NCBI RefSeq assembly: GCF_040939455.1
Contig: NC_134104.1
Span: 8,703,501-8,767,500, forward strand
From: Microcebus murinus
Taxonomy: Eukaryota; Chordata; Mammalia; Primates; Cheirogaleidae
Length of the DNA stretch: 64,000 nt
Reading direction: 5' to 3'
Shown here: positions 42,199-54,169 of the stretch, one piece after another
How positions within the stretch are numbered: position 1 is the first letter of the stretch
Layout: every line of letters starts with the position of its first letter
Translations under genes and position numbers: made by a program
Notes under the pieces: model-generated
Databases searched by the model: none
What the model was told of the DNA's origin: nothing
The model's input: the letters and a program-made list of their open reading frames with translations, nothing else

Positions 42199-42249
42199 AG
42201 AAAGCCGAGTTTTTTTTTTTTTTTTTTTTTTTTCCTCGAGAAAGCCGAG
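42199..42249 (-). mobile_element. Poly(A)-only retroinsertion
   Basis: A tract of about 24 T plus CCTCG is inserted between two copies of AGAAAGCCGAG (42199-42209 and 42239-42249). Read on the minus strand it is five bases followed by poly(A), with a target duplication. This is the outcome expected of extreme 5' truncation during L1-driven insertion. Confidence 0.75.
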
Positions 42250-42259
42250 TTTTGTCTTC

Positions 42260-43360
42260 CCTTCCTATTACTGTCAAACAACAGTCACCTTCAAACCGCG
42301 GTTCGCATGGCGTCCGTGCGTCCGTCAGGGGCAGGAAGCGGGGCCTTCCCTCGTGAATGTATAACTTACAGTAAGTTCTCAGCAGACCAAAAAAAATTCC
42401 TTTTATCATGTTCTGTTTTTTTTTTTTTTCCTCTCACTGTTTTATTTCACTTACAACATCACTCAGGCCCAAATGGTATTTGTCAGGAGTAATTGGCAAA
42501 CGCTAGAGGCTGTGTTCAAGGCTGCTTGGATGGAAAATCTCAAAGCACTTGTCCACGTTGAAAGAAAATATTACATTTGATCTTTTTTTTATGATTTCTG
42601 CAGACATGATGCATGTCTGCATTCTTTAGCCTTATAACCCCTTTATATTGGGGGGGAGAAATCCTCGCAGGAAGTAGCACTTCACAGTTAATTTACAGTA
42701 CGCCCGAGAAATAGCCGCAACGCATGAAAAGTCATTTTAAAAAACATGAGCATGATTTATTTTTATTAGCTAGCTAATAAACCCGCACTGGTTTGCAGGT
42801 TGTTATAGATTGAATGATGACTCCCAGCTTTGCATTTCATGTGCATTTCTACGAGGATGTTTATTCTCCTGGATGAAAATATGCCCGAGGACGGTGGCAT
42901 CCGTCCACGAGATGCCGTCATGCCCTCTCATGTGGTCTCGTCTGGAAGCTACACGCCTCCCTGGTGCAGGGCATCACAGAGCCGGCAAATTAGAATCATC
43001 TGACTCAACTGGGGGCCAGAGAACAGAAATAACGTGACTGAGGCCACGCTGCGCATGGCGGCTGGGTCTCCGAAAACAGTCGTCTTCACACTCTGCCAGA
43101 TGGTCCCTTTGTGGTTTTGCCTTCTCAGGTGCAGAGCATAGTATAGATGACATATTTGCAGGCTTTTTAATCCACACGACCCCATGTAAATGTGCTTTCC
43201 TCCACGTTCCAGACGTGTGTGTGTCTGTGCCCGTAAGGAGATGACACCCGCCAGTGAGGGCGGGTGCAGGGCTCACGGGAAATGCGCACGCCTCGTATCT
43301 ACGACGCTGGCATCACTGTGGACCAACAACACGCCAAGAGCCACTTTGATGTCATGGAAA
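42260..43360. other. Intergenic sequence
   Basis: No gene recognised. It contains a second T-run near 42,415 and one near 42,583, with no assigned element. Confidence 0.4.
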
Positions 43361-43364
43361 ACTC

Positions 43365-44110
43365 TAGACCGGGGGATGGCAAACTATCGCCAGTCCCTAT
43401 TTTTGTAAACACAGTTTTTTTTTTTTTCTTAATACAAACTTTTTTTGTGTGTGTCAAAATATGCATAAAATCAGTGGCATTGAGTACATTCACAGTCGCA
43501 TAATTGTCCCTAGTATCCACTTCCAGACTTTTTCCATCACTCCACACAGAAACTCTGTGCCACCAATCAATAACCCCCCCATTTCCTCCTCCCCCCGCCT
43601 CTGCTAACCTCTATTCTACTTTCTATCTCTGTGAATTTGCCTGTTCTACGTACTTCATAGACGTGCAATCGTACAATCTTTCTTGTTTTGTATTTGGCTT
43701 ATTTCATTGAGAATAACGTTTTCAAGGTTCACCCATGTGGTAGCGTGTGTCAGAATTTCATTCCTTTTTAAGGTCGAAGACTATTCCATTGTACGTGCAT
43801 GTGCACGTTTTGTTTATCCACTCATCTGTTGATGGATATTTGGGCTGTTTCCACCTCTTGGCTATTGTGCTAATACTGCTATGAACATTCATGTACAAGT
43901 ATCTGTTTGAGTCCCTGTTTGAAATTTTTTGTGTACACACCCAGGAGTGTGTAAATACGGTTTTCTGCATGTATTGGTGTGCCTGTTACCGTACGGCTGC
44001 GTTCACCTTCCCATAGCAGAGTCGGGTGATTGTAACAGAGACCATATGGTTCACAAGGCCGAAAATATTTACCATCTGGCCCTTCACAGGCAAAGCATGC
44101 CGGCCTCTGC
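43365..44110. mobile_element. hAT-Charlie-type element split by an L1 insertion
   Basis: The left end is 'gatggcaaactatcgccagt' at about 43,375 and the right half is 'gtaacagagaccatatggtt' to 'ccatctggcccttcacaggc' at 44,033-44,090. The middle is replaced by an antisense L1 fragment. Confidence 0.65.
43417..43965 (-). mobile_element. L1 3' fragment, antisense, within the hAT element
   Basis: Starts with a T-tract (its poly(A) inverted). It carries 'tcaaggttcacccatgtggt', 'atccactcatctgttgatgg' and 'ttggctattgtgctaatact', all antisense L1 landmarks. Confidence 0.75.
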
Positions 44111-44377
44111 CAGAGCTACTGCAGTATGCGCTCTGTATTGGTACCTTCCCTGTCTTGGGCACTGGCGGTGACCCAGGCCTTGCTGTTGGCCTGGTACTTG
44201 GCCATGATCACCTTGGCCATGCTTCAGCCTGGGAAGACCCTTTTGCCCTACCTGTGTCTGCTGTCCTTGCAGGGCTTGCTGGCAGTCATGAGATCCTGCT
44301 CTCTTTCTCTCTTAAACCCTACAGCGAGTATTACCTATATGGAGGCAGCATGTTTCCCCTGCGCCAATAGTGTGCCT

Positions 44378-44835
44378 TGGTTTCCTAGGGCTGTCATGAC
44401 ACATTGCCACAAACTTGGTGGCTTAAAACAACAGAAATGTTCTCCCACAGTCCTGGAGGCAGAAGCTGAGATCGGGGTGCAGCAGGGCCACAGTCCCTCT
44501 GAAGGCTCCAAGGGAACCTCTGTTCCCTGCCTCTCTCCCAGCTTCCAGTGGTCGAGGCAATCCTTAGGGTCCCTTGGCTTGTAGGTGTGTCACTCCAATT
44601 TCCACCTCTGTGGTCAGGTCACCTTCCCACTCTGTGTCCCTCTGTATCTGTTTCTCCTATAAGGTCTTGTCCTTGGGTTTAGGGTTCATCCAGTTAATCT
44701 AGGATGAGTCAACGTGAGATCCTTTACTCAACAACATCTACAAAGACCCGATTTCTGAATAAGGCCATGTGCGCAGGTACTGGGGCTTAGGAATTGGGTG
44801 TGGCTTTCTTTGTGGGGGGACACCATGCAACCCAC
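44378..44835 (-). mobile_element. ERVL-MaLR-type LTR, antisense
   Basis: 'tcctagggctgtcatgacac', 'ttggtggcttaaaacaacag' and 'cagtcctggaggcagaagct' are the inverted landmarks of MaLR LTRs. It is old and noncoding. Confidence 0.75.
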
Positions 44836-44839
44836 TACC

Positions 44840-45195
44840 CCACATGATGGATGACGTCCAAATCCAAACTGTATAGATGTATTATATTCATAGAGACGTG
44901 TAATAAAATGACACACCCTATGAGTGCATTCAGATTTTTATGTTTGAGAAAATATAAAAAATTTGGTAGGGAAGTAAGGCATTCACAAAACATTTATCCA
45001 TATGTTGGGTACAGTAGTCATGTAACGATTTACAAAACTAGCCATCTTATAGGCAAAAAGTTAATATTGCCAATGTAATCATCGAAATCATTTTAACAGT
45101 GAATATTAAGGAACAGATTTTTTAAAAAAGAATATTGATTTTGTTCTTCTCTATCCCACAGATAATGAGGCAAGTACCACGATTAATACATTTCA
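44840..45195. other. Intergenic sequence
   Basis: AT-rich, with nothing recognised. Confidence 0.4.
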
Positions 45196-45198
45196 ATT

Positions 45199-45531
45199 GG
45201 CCGGGCTTGGTGGCTCATGCCTGTAATCCTAGCACTCTAGGAGCCCAAGGCGGGTGGATCGCTCCAGGTCAGGCGTTCAAGACCAGCCTGAGCAAGAGCG
45301 AGACCCCGTCTCTACTAAAAATAGAAAGAAATTAATTGGCCAACTAAAAATATATAGAAAAAATTAGCCGGGCATGGTGGCGCATGCCTGTAGTCCCAGC
45401 TACTCAGGAGGCTGAGGCAGGAGGATTGCTTCAGCCCTGGAGTTTAAGTTTGCTGTGAGCTAGGCTGATGCCACGGTACTCTAGCCCAGGCAACAGACTG
45501 AGACTCTGTCTCAATAAATAAATAAATAAAA
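45199..45531 (+). mobile_element. Strepsirrhine-type Alu, sense, well preserved
   Basis: Begins 'ggccgggcttggtggctcat' and has the lemur-type linker 'attaattggccaactaaaaa'. It ends in an (AATA)n tail. The target duplication 'aatacatttcaa' flanks it. Confidence 0.93.
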
Positions 45532-45534
45532 TAC

Positions 45535-46825
45535 ATTTCAACAAACATGTTTTTGTTAAAAATTACAATAAAGGGAATTCACGATCTTTGACTACTGCGA
45601 GTTTGGAAGAGATCTGGTTGTGCAGCCTCGATTCTCCCGAGTCCTGCAAGTGGCTTCCTCCGCTAATGAGGATCACAGGTGAATCCAAGCTGTCCGATTT
45701 TTCTTCCCATAAATGTGTGAAAGTAAATCTGAAATAGTAATATTGAAAAAAACATAAAGAAGAATTTTTACTTCCCATGGCAAGTTTCTCCGTCACGCTA
45801 AGCTTGCCTGGAGGAGTGGTGCGGGAGGGTCCTTGTCCCCTAGCTGTGCGGGGCTTGCTCACAGGTTCTTGGCCTGCCCTTGCTGTCTTTCCTATTAAAA
45901 ATTCATCCCAGAGTAAAATGAAAAAGAAAACAAGAGAAACTATAAAGTCACACCTCTCAAGCGGCATAACAACGTGTAGTTCCCACAAGTGTCACCTGTG
46001 TGTCCAGGGCTGGCGTGTTAGAGGGGAAGGAACTGCGTTAATTCTCTCGCCTTCATCCTAACCCCGCTTCTTCTTTTTTTCCACTCGAGAAAGCACATGG
46101 GAAGTGACGCTATTGTAGGGATAATATCGAATCCATTCTAAGTTATTGAGAGAATAGTTTAATTTTATATCAGGGCTGTTAAGTTTTTATTAATAACAAG
46201 TTATCCGTGCACACCTGGTGGCTGTGTGGGACGGTGTTACGGGTGGTCTCAGTGGACAAGATCATTGCCCTGTTGGAAAATCAGGGTCTTCCCCAGCCGA
46301 AGTGCAGCAGGGACACGCAGCACTGGAGAGGGGACGTGCATTTTCTGGAAAGAGAGATCCGAGAGCAGGACAAAGCAGAGAAGCCCTGTCATGGTCACAC
46401 AGAGAGCAGGCGCCAGGACTCCGGGGGTGTCCAGAGCTGTGCAGGCAGGAATGGGGGTACCTAGGACAATGCGGGTTCTACTGGCCAGAATGATCCTCTG
46501 AGGGGAGATGTCGGGAGTTGTCCGAAATGGAGAACGTGCTAGAATTAGAATACGAAGGCTTCATGGAAACAAGCAGCCCCTCCAGCATGGAACCTCACAG
46601 GGAGGCAGGGTGGGAACACGCCAAGGGGCAGCCTCGGACAGGGCGGGGCTGTGACCTGTTACCAAGCTGGGGGGCAGCTCTGGGCGTCACTGCCTGGGGC
46701 CCCGCTTTGCCTCCTAATCAGCACCACACCCGATTTCAAAACACGCTTCTCCAAATCTTGCCACGCAAAATCCCGCTCCACGAGCGGAGGAAGGAAGAAA
46801 GTTAAGGCTGTGGGAGAAAAGCAGA
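45535..46825. other. Intergenic sequence
   Basis: No supported gene. About 46,200-46,800 is GC-richer, with unsupported open frames. Confidence 0.4.
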
Positions 46826-46828
46826 GGG

Positions 46829-47156
46829 TTTTTTTTTTTTTTTTTGAGACAGAGTCTCACTCTGTTACCTAGGCTAGAGTACCATGGTGTCAGCCTAGCT
46901 CACAGCAACCTCCAACTCTTGGGCTCAAGTTATCCTCCTGCCTCAGCCTCCTGAGTAGCTAGGACTACAGGTAAGTGCCACCATGCCCGGCTAATTTTTT
47001 CTATTTTTAGTTGTTTGGTTAATTTCTTTCTATTTATAGTAGAGAGAGGGTCTCATTGTTGCTCAGGCTGGTCTCGAACTCCTGAGCTCAAGCAATCCTC
47101 CCGCCTCGGCCTCGCAGAGTGCTAGGATTACAGGCGTGGGCCACCACATCCGACCA
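46829..47156 (-). mobile_element. Strepsirrhine-type Alu, antisense
   Basis: A dimer with a target duplication 'aaagcagagggttttt' on both sides and the lemur-type linker 'gtttggttaatttctttcta'. Confidence 0.9.
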
Positions 47157-47484
47157 AAGCAGAGGGTTTTTATAATCATTTCATCACTCCCACCTGAAGC
47201 TCTTGTCCTCCTCTCTCACAGCCTTTTGTTTTCATAGGGCATCAACCTGGGGGACCATCGCACGGCGTCGGGGAGACTTGCACTGTTGTACGGTGGTCGC
47301 CACGTCCACTCCAATGTTCCCTTCCCATTGAAATGTGGCACCTCCAGCTCTGTGACGTGGTCTCGTGATGTAACTTGGTAATGTACAGAGAGAAAAGAAA
47401 ATAAGTGGTGGTGGGATAAATAGGAACTATAATCATTGATGTCCACGGCTACCTATTTGTAAAGCATAAATCATGGCTCTTGAC

Positions 47485-47629
47485 TTTAGTGCCTCAGAGA
47501 GCAGGGGCTGATGCCTGTTTGTAGAAATAAAGTTTTATGGAGACACAGCCACACCCATCATTTACAAGCTGTCTACGGCTGCTTTGTTCTCCCGAAGGCA
47601 GAGTTGAGTAGTTGCAACAGAGACTGTAT
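47485..47629. mobile_element. hAT-Charlie-type element cut by the inverted duplication
   Basis: 'aataaagttttatggagaca' to 'gttgcaacagagactgtatg' is one half of the element. Its expected continuation is missing because the distal duplication arm begins at about 47,630. Confidence 0.75.
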
Positions 47630-49121
47630 GTCTAGTCTTTGGTTAGTGGGCACTTAGGTTGGTTCACTATGTTTACAATTGTGAATTGAAGTAGCCACTT
47701 CTGGCAAGATTAAAATGTGTGGCCTAGAGTTGAATACTTACGTGCATTCTTAACTCCTAACCACCTCTTTCCTCAACCTATCATCTGGAAAGTTGCATTA
47801 CTTCTAACTAGGACCTCAGAGGGCAGCTCTTTCAAACCTGATTGCTCAGCCAAAATTTATTGCCAGGAATGGAGTTTACCATGCAACTACCACACCTTCC
47901 ATACATAGTCCTCCTAGAATTCATATTGGTAATTGCCTTTCAAATGAGAATTTCCTGGTCCAAAATCCCAGCATATTTAGCAATCACTACTCTTGGGAAC
48001 ACCTTTCTGCATAATGATTTGTGGTGTATTTTAGGCAGAGTGGTGAATGTGTCTAGCACGGTGAGTCTCAGAGCCCTTAAAAACTGCAGCCCAGAGCTGC
48101 AGCAGAAGTTCCGCAGCGAGACCATCACGGAGGAGGAGCTGGTGGGGCTCATGAACAAGTTTGTGGAAGACACCAAGAAGGGAGTGCACCAGAAAGAGGG
48201 CTGGCCCAACACCGCATATGGAGTTTCAAAGATTGGCGTCACAGTCCTGTCGAGAATCCAGGCCAGGAAACTCAGTGAGCAGAGGAAAGGAGACAAAATC
48301 CTCCTGAATGCCTGCTGCCCAGGCTGGGTTAGAACCGACATGGCAGGACCCAAGGCCACAAAAAGTCCAGAAGAAGGAGCAGAGACCCCAGTGTACCTGG
48401 CCCTTTTGCCCCCAGATGCTGAGGGGCCTCACGGACAGTTCATATCAGAAAAAAAAGTTGAGCAGTGGTGAGCTGGACTCCATGTGCCAGTCCATCCATG
48501 TGCCTCATTTTGTACCCTGTCCTGATTTGACTCAGGACATTTACAATGTCAAAAATATTGCTATCCACACTTACACACACACAAAAAAGCCGTAATATCT
48601 CTACCAAGTATTCACTAATGTACTACTAATGGGGTAGGCTACTCATTCCGTTGACTACTAATTCTATGAAGTCTTTTGATTTCCTTTGTGATGTAGGGAG
48701 AGAAAAGTGTGTAATTGCTCAAAATATTGAATGAATGTCAATAGATAAATAAATGGGTCAAGTACTCACATCTGCCAGTGGGTACCAAGAGAGCAGACAA
48801 TATGTAAACCACGAGCACAGCTGGACTTGTCCCTTGGGCTTTCCAGAGACGTGGACAGTACCACAGAGGGAAAGGCAGCTGACTTGTTCTCTTTAAATAG
48901 CCAAAGTCATTCTGGAAAAACAACCAATTGCAGTATGTGAAACCTAAGTGGGGGCTTATATGAAACACCGGAGCATAAGAGAGAAACAAGAGTGTTGTTA
49001 AATTTCTCCAATGTAAATATGTTATGTAGCAATGAAGTGTCATGAGGTCAACAACATTAACATATGTTATATATGATGTAAAATATACACAGATGAACAG
49101 AGATTTGTGAAATATAACAAT
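47630..49121 (+). repeat. Distal arm of the inverted duplication
   Basis: The plus-strand sequence equals the minus-strand sequence of 441-1931, with 12 substitutions and two small indels counted by hand. It carries intron sequence and no poly(A) tail, so it arose by DNA duplication rather than retroposition. It interrupts an old hAT element at its left edge and returns to unrelated sequence at about 49,122. Confidence 0.93.
48035..48471 (+). pseudogene. Orphan duplicate of CBR1 exon 3, reading frame intact
   Basis: The 437 nt are open from the preserved acceptor 'tgtattttag|gcagag' to TGA. They encode the same 145 residues as CBR1 exon 3, including Ser140, Tyr194 and Lys198. The five nucleotide differences from CBR1 are all synonymous. 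No CBR1 exon 1 or 2 precedes it, so it lacks the NADPH-binding Rossmann half and cannot make the enzyme alone. A frame continues upstream through former intron sequence. The 3' UTR and AATAAA are kept. It could be a gene fragment or an acquired terminal exon. Expression is unknown. Confidence 0.85.
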
Positions 49122-49124
49122 ATA

Positions 49125-49970
49125 ACTTAATGTTGAATGTATAGGGCTTTGAGACGTTTGGGAGGCCTCAGAGTCACATCCAACAGTTTACTCAGTAGTT
49201 TCAGAGAAATGGTGGACTGAAACAGTCATTTAGGATTGAGAAGCAGTGCACTGACATTCCATTCAGGCCCATTAGGGACTCATTCCACCTGCATCACTTC
49301 CTGGGTAATTTCGCCCAATTGACACATCTAGGACGCAGGATCGATTTGCTCTCCCTTTGGAAGAGCAGTGAGAAGAGTCTACTTCTAAATGGCTTTTGCG
49401 GTAAAATCTCATCAGCTAGGATTCTGTTACAGTTTAGATATAGCACATGCCCTAGGAATTTTGTTTCCACATCCCTGACGCCATGTGGATCATCCTGAAG
49501 CAGGGTGCTGTATAAAGTAGCACCGTCCCAACAAGGAATTCCAATCTTTATTAGAGTTTATTTGAAGAATATTAAATGGATCCAAGAATAAACTTCATGG
49601 TAGCACCCAACCAAAATCTGTTTCTCTGCGTCTTTTGCCCTAGAAGAACCGCCGTCCTTAAACACGCCTTTCTATCCAAGGTCCTTCTCTCTCGGCGAAG
49701 TCCCTTTCTCTTCCTGCTCCTGTCCTATAGTCTCTTGGTTCCTCTTAAACCTCTCTACTCTGTCCTTGCTCCCTGGCCACTCCTTCCCTGTTCCCCTTGG
49801 CCTCTGCCTTGTGACCAGAGGCTCCTTTCCCTCACTCCTCCTGCCTGCCTCCCTCCCCACCCGCCGTCCTCCTACCTGTGACTGCAGAGTTGGAAAGAAC
49901 TTCCGGCGCATATGGTGGGGAAGAGGAGGCTGGAACCGTCATTCCTGGTCTGCTCACAGGGCCAGAGACG
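49125..49970. other. Intergenic sequence
   Basis: No gene or clear repeat recognised. About 49,640-49,880 is pyrimidine-rich. Confidence 0.4.
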
Positions 49971-49977
49971 TCGTGTC

Positions 49978-50642
49978 ATTAAGATGTTTATGGCAGCACA
50001 ATTTACTATTGCAAGATCATGGAAACAACCCAAGTGTCCATCAATTCACGAGTGGATAACTAAAATTTGGTATATGCTCACAATGGAATACTATTCAATC
50101 CTAAGAAATGACAGTGAATTAGCACCGTTTATGCTATCCTGCATTAAGCTTAAACCCATTATCCAAAGTGAGGTGACACAAGATCAAGAAAACGGGCTCC
50201 ACATCTACTCACCATCAAATTGGTACTGACTGATTAAAACTATGATGCTCAAATGGGGATAGTGCCCACCAGGGTTTGGGGGAGGGGGAGATACACATCT
50301 TAGGGTTGTGGTGAGCATAGTGGAGGGTGGGGAGAGGGAATACAGCTAACCCTTCCAAGGGAAAGGCTAAGATATACAATGTAACCCAAAGGTCAAAAAA
50401 AGGGAAAAAACAAACAAACAAACAAACTTTTATCGGGTGGTGGGCAAATAGGACGGGGGAGGAGGGGAAGAATTTACACTTACAAAATAGGTGCGATGCG
50501 CACCACCTGGGGGTAGGACGTGCTTGATGTTTTGGTAAGGCGGGGGCGGGGAGGAGGGTGGGGGGAGGGATGGCAGGGGCAATATATGTAACCCTAACAA
50601 TATTTGTACCCCCATAATATGAAAAAATAAAAAATTAAAAAA
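49978..50642 (+). mobile_element. 5'-truncated L1 3' end, lemur-type
   Basis: Contains 'ggaaacaacccaagtgtcca' and 'caatggaatactattcaatc', then a G-rich 3' UTR and the end 'aatatttgtacccccataat' followed by an A-rich tail. The 3' terminus is unlike that of human L1PA and matches what I know of strepsirrhine L1. It does not encode a functional protein. Confidence 0.8.
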
Positions 50643-50649
50643 ATGATTT

Positions 50650-51010
50650 CTTACACTGCCAAGAGTATTTAGACCTTCACAGCATCACTCTGACATGCCT
50701 TACACTGAGAGTTGATGTCTCTCTTCTACTCTTTAGGTTTGATTACCAGGGGCTCGTTTCTGTTCTTGGAGTCACTGTGTCCTCAGGAGGGATTGGAGGG
50801 GGAGCCCTGTTGCGCATAGCAGCAGCGACCTAAGATTGTCCCTTAGACCGCTCTGCGCTTCAAGTCTACTGGCCCTTGTGAAATTGACTTTTCTCCCCTG
50901 CTGCAGCCCCCTAATCCTGTGGCAGTCATCACGACCTCTCCCCTTCTCACCCCTCCTCCTCCTCCCTCACTCATCCTCACCACATTCTTTTGAGAACTTT
51001 CTTGGAAACT
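50650..51010. other. Intergenic sequence
   Basis: Pyrimidine-rich in part, with no feature recognised. Confidence 0.4.
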
Positions 51011-51847
51011 CCAAATTCTCACTGTATGTTCAAAAATTGAGATATAGTCCACAGATCATAAAATGCACCCTTTAGAAGTATAAAATTCGTTAGTCTTTTG
51101 TATATTTACAAAGTTGTACAACTATGACTACTATCCAATCCCAGAACACTCTCATCACTACCAAGAGAAACACCTTACCCATTACCGGTTACTACCAACC
51201 ACACCCTGCCTTCAGCCCCTGGCAGCCACGGATCTACTTTCTGTCTCTATGGATTTTCCTATTCTGGACATTTCATATGAATGGAATCATGTAACACGTG
51301 GTCTTTTGCAACTGATTCTTTCACTTAGCATGTTTTCAAAGTTCATCCATGTTGCAGCATATATCATACTTCATTAATTTTGATGTAAATAATATTCTGT
51401 ATGTGGATATACCATCTTTTATTTGTTTATTCATCAGTTGATGAACATTTGGGTTGTTTCCATTTTTTTTTTTGCTACTATAAATAATGCTGCTATGAAC
51501 ATTTCTTTACAAGTTCTAGTGTGAACATATGTTTTCAATTTTCTTGGGTGTATAACTAGGAGTGATATTTTTGAGGAACTGCCAAACTGTTTTTAAAAGT
51601 GGCTGCATCATCTTATATTCCCACCAGCAATGTATGGACATTTCTATTTCTCCTCTATCTCCTCACCAAGACTTGTTTTTTGTCTGTCTTTTTGAATATA
51701 GCCATCCTAGTGGGTGTGAGGTAGTATCTCATTGTGCTTTTGATTTACATTTCTTTGCTATTTAATGATAGTGAGCATTTTTTTTTCATGGGTTTATTAG
51801 CCATTTGTGTATGTTCTTTAGAGAAATGACTTTTCAAGTCATTTGCT

Positions 51848-52222
<375 letters not shown>

Positions 52223-52983
52223 CATTTGCCCATTTTAAAATGGATTATTTATTCTTTTATTGTTGAGTTGCAAGAATTCTTTATACATTTTGAATGCTAG
52301 ACCCTTAAGAGATATATGATTTGCAAATATCTTCTCCCATTCTGTGGGTTGTCTTTGCACTTTCCTGATAGTGTTCTTTGAAGCACAAAAGTTTTTAATT
52401 TTGATGAAGTCCAAATATTTATTTTTCCCCTTTGATTGCTTATGCTTTTGGTGCTGTTTCAAAGAAACTATTACCTAATTGAAGGCATGATGACACACCT
52501 ATGTTTTCTTCTAAGAGTTTTATAGTTTCAGCTCTTATATTTTAGGACTTGACCCACTCAAAATAATTTTTGTATATGATGTGAGGTAAGGGTCTAATTT
52601 CATTCTTTTACATATAGATAGCAACTTGTCTCAGCATTACTTGCTGAAAAGACTATTCTTTTCCCATGAATTGTCTTGGCACTCTCATTGAAAATCAATT
52701 GCCCATAAGTGTATGGACTCTCAATTCTTTTTTAGTGATCTATATACCTATTTTTATGCCAATACAATACCACCTTGATTACCGTTGCTTTGTAGTACAT
52801 TTTGAAATTGAGAAGTGTGAGTCCTCCAGGTTTGTTCTTTTTCAAGATTATTTTGGTTATTCTGGGTCCCTTGAATTTGCATATGAATTTTAAGATCAGT
52901 CTATCAATTCCTGCAAAAAAGTCAGCTAGGATTTTGAAAGAGACTGTGTTGAATCTGTAGATAAACTTGGGGAGTATAGCCAT

Positions 52984-53393
52984 TGTATTAGTTAGGGTTC
53001 CACCAGAGGAACAGAACCAGTAGGATATATATATTAAGAGAATTATTGCACCAAATTTGCTCATGTGATTGTTGGGGCAGGTTAGGCAAGTCTGAAATCT
53101 GTAGGGCAGGGTGTCTGAAAGGGCAGGCTGGAGCTTTTGGACATGAACAAAAATTATAGTATATAGGTGGAATTTCTTCTTCTTGGAAGCCTCCATGCTG
53201 CTTTTAAGGCCTTTAAACTGATTGATTCAGGCCTACCAAATTGATTTAAGATAATTTCCTTTACTTAAAGTCAATTGCTTATAGACATTAATCCCATCTA
53301 CAAAAGACCTTCACAGCAACACCTAGACTAGTGTTTGACTGAATAACTGGAGACTAAGCTTAGCCAAGTTGACACATCAAACTGATCATCACA
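52984..53393 (-). mobile_element. Solo LTR inserted in L1
   Basis: The 410-bp insert begins TGTATTAG and ends CATCACA, so TG...CA termini are kept. It is flanked by the 5-bp duplication GCCAT (52979-52983 and 53394-53398). L1 sequence resumes on both sides. No viral coding sequence is attached. The strand is by landmark resemblance and is less certain. Confidence 0.8.
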
Positions 53394-54169
53394 GCCATCT
53401 TAACCATATTAAGTCTTCCAATACATGAATGTGAGATGTCTTTTCATTTGTGTACATCTTCTGTAATTTCTTTCAATGATATTTTATAGTTTCCAGTGTA
53501 TAAATAAGTCTAACACTTTTGTTAAATTTAGTCTTACATATTTAATTCGTTTTATGCTATTGTAAATAAAATTGTTTTCTTAATTTAATTTTTGAACTTC
53601 TTTATTGCCAGCACATTGACTTTAATATATTGATATTGTTTCCTTCAATTTTGCTTAACTTGTTTATTAACTTGAATTGTTTATTTTGTGGATTTCTTAA
53701 GATTTTCTCTCTATAAGATCATGTCATCTGTAAATAGAGCCATTTTTACTTCTTCTTTCTAGTTCGGATGTCTTTTATTTCTTTCTTTCTTTTTTTTTTT
53801 TTTTTTTTTTGCTTAATTTCTCTTGCTAGATCCTCTAATACATTGTTGAGTAGAAGTGGTAAAAGGGGACATCCTTATCTTTTTCTTGATTATTAGAAGG
53901 AAAGCTTTCAGTTTTTCTTATTAAATAGATGTTAGGCAGACACTAATTTTTGATTTTAATGAAGTCCAATTTACCTATTTTTTTCTTTGTTTGCTTGTGC
54001 TTTTGGTAGCAAACAAAAAAACCAATGTCTAATTGAAAGTCAAAAAGGTTTACACCTATGTTTTCTTCTAAGAGTTTTGTGTTTCAGCTCTTACATTTAG
54101 AACTTTGATCTATTTAAGTTAATTTTTACATATGGTGTGAGGTAAGGGTCCAACTACATGACACTGGTC

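Noticed and set aside
48035..48471. CBR3 as the identity of the distal exon
   Set aside because: It encodes exactly the CBR1 exon 3 residues and matches CBR1 intron and 3' UTR sequence. CBR3 is far more diverged.
49576..49881. 101-codon hydrophobic, proline-rich frame
   Set aside because: It comes from a pyrimidine-rich tract, with no homology or exon signals recognised.
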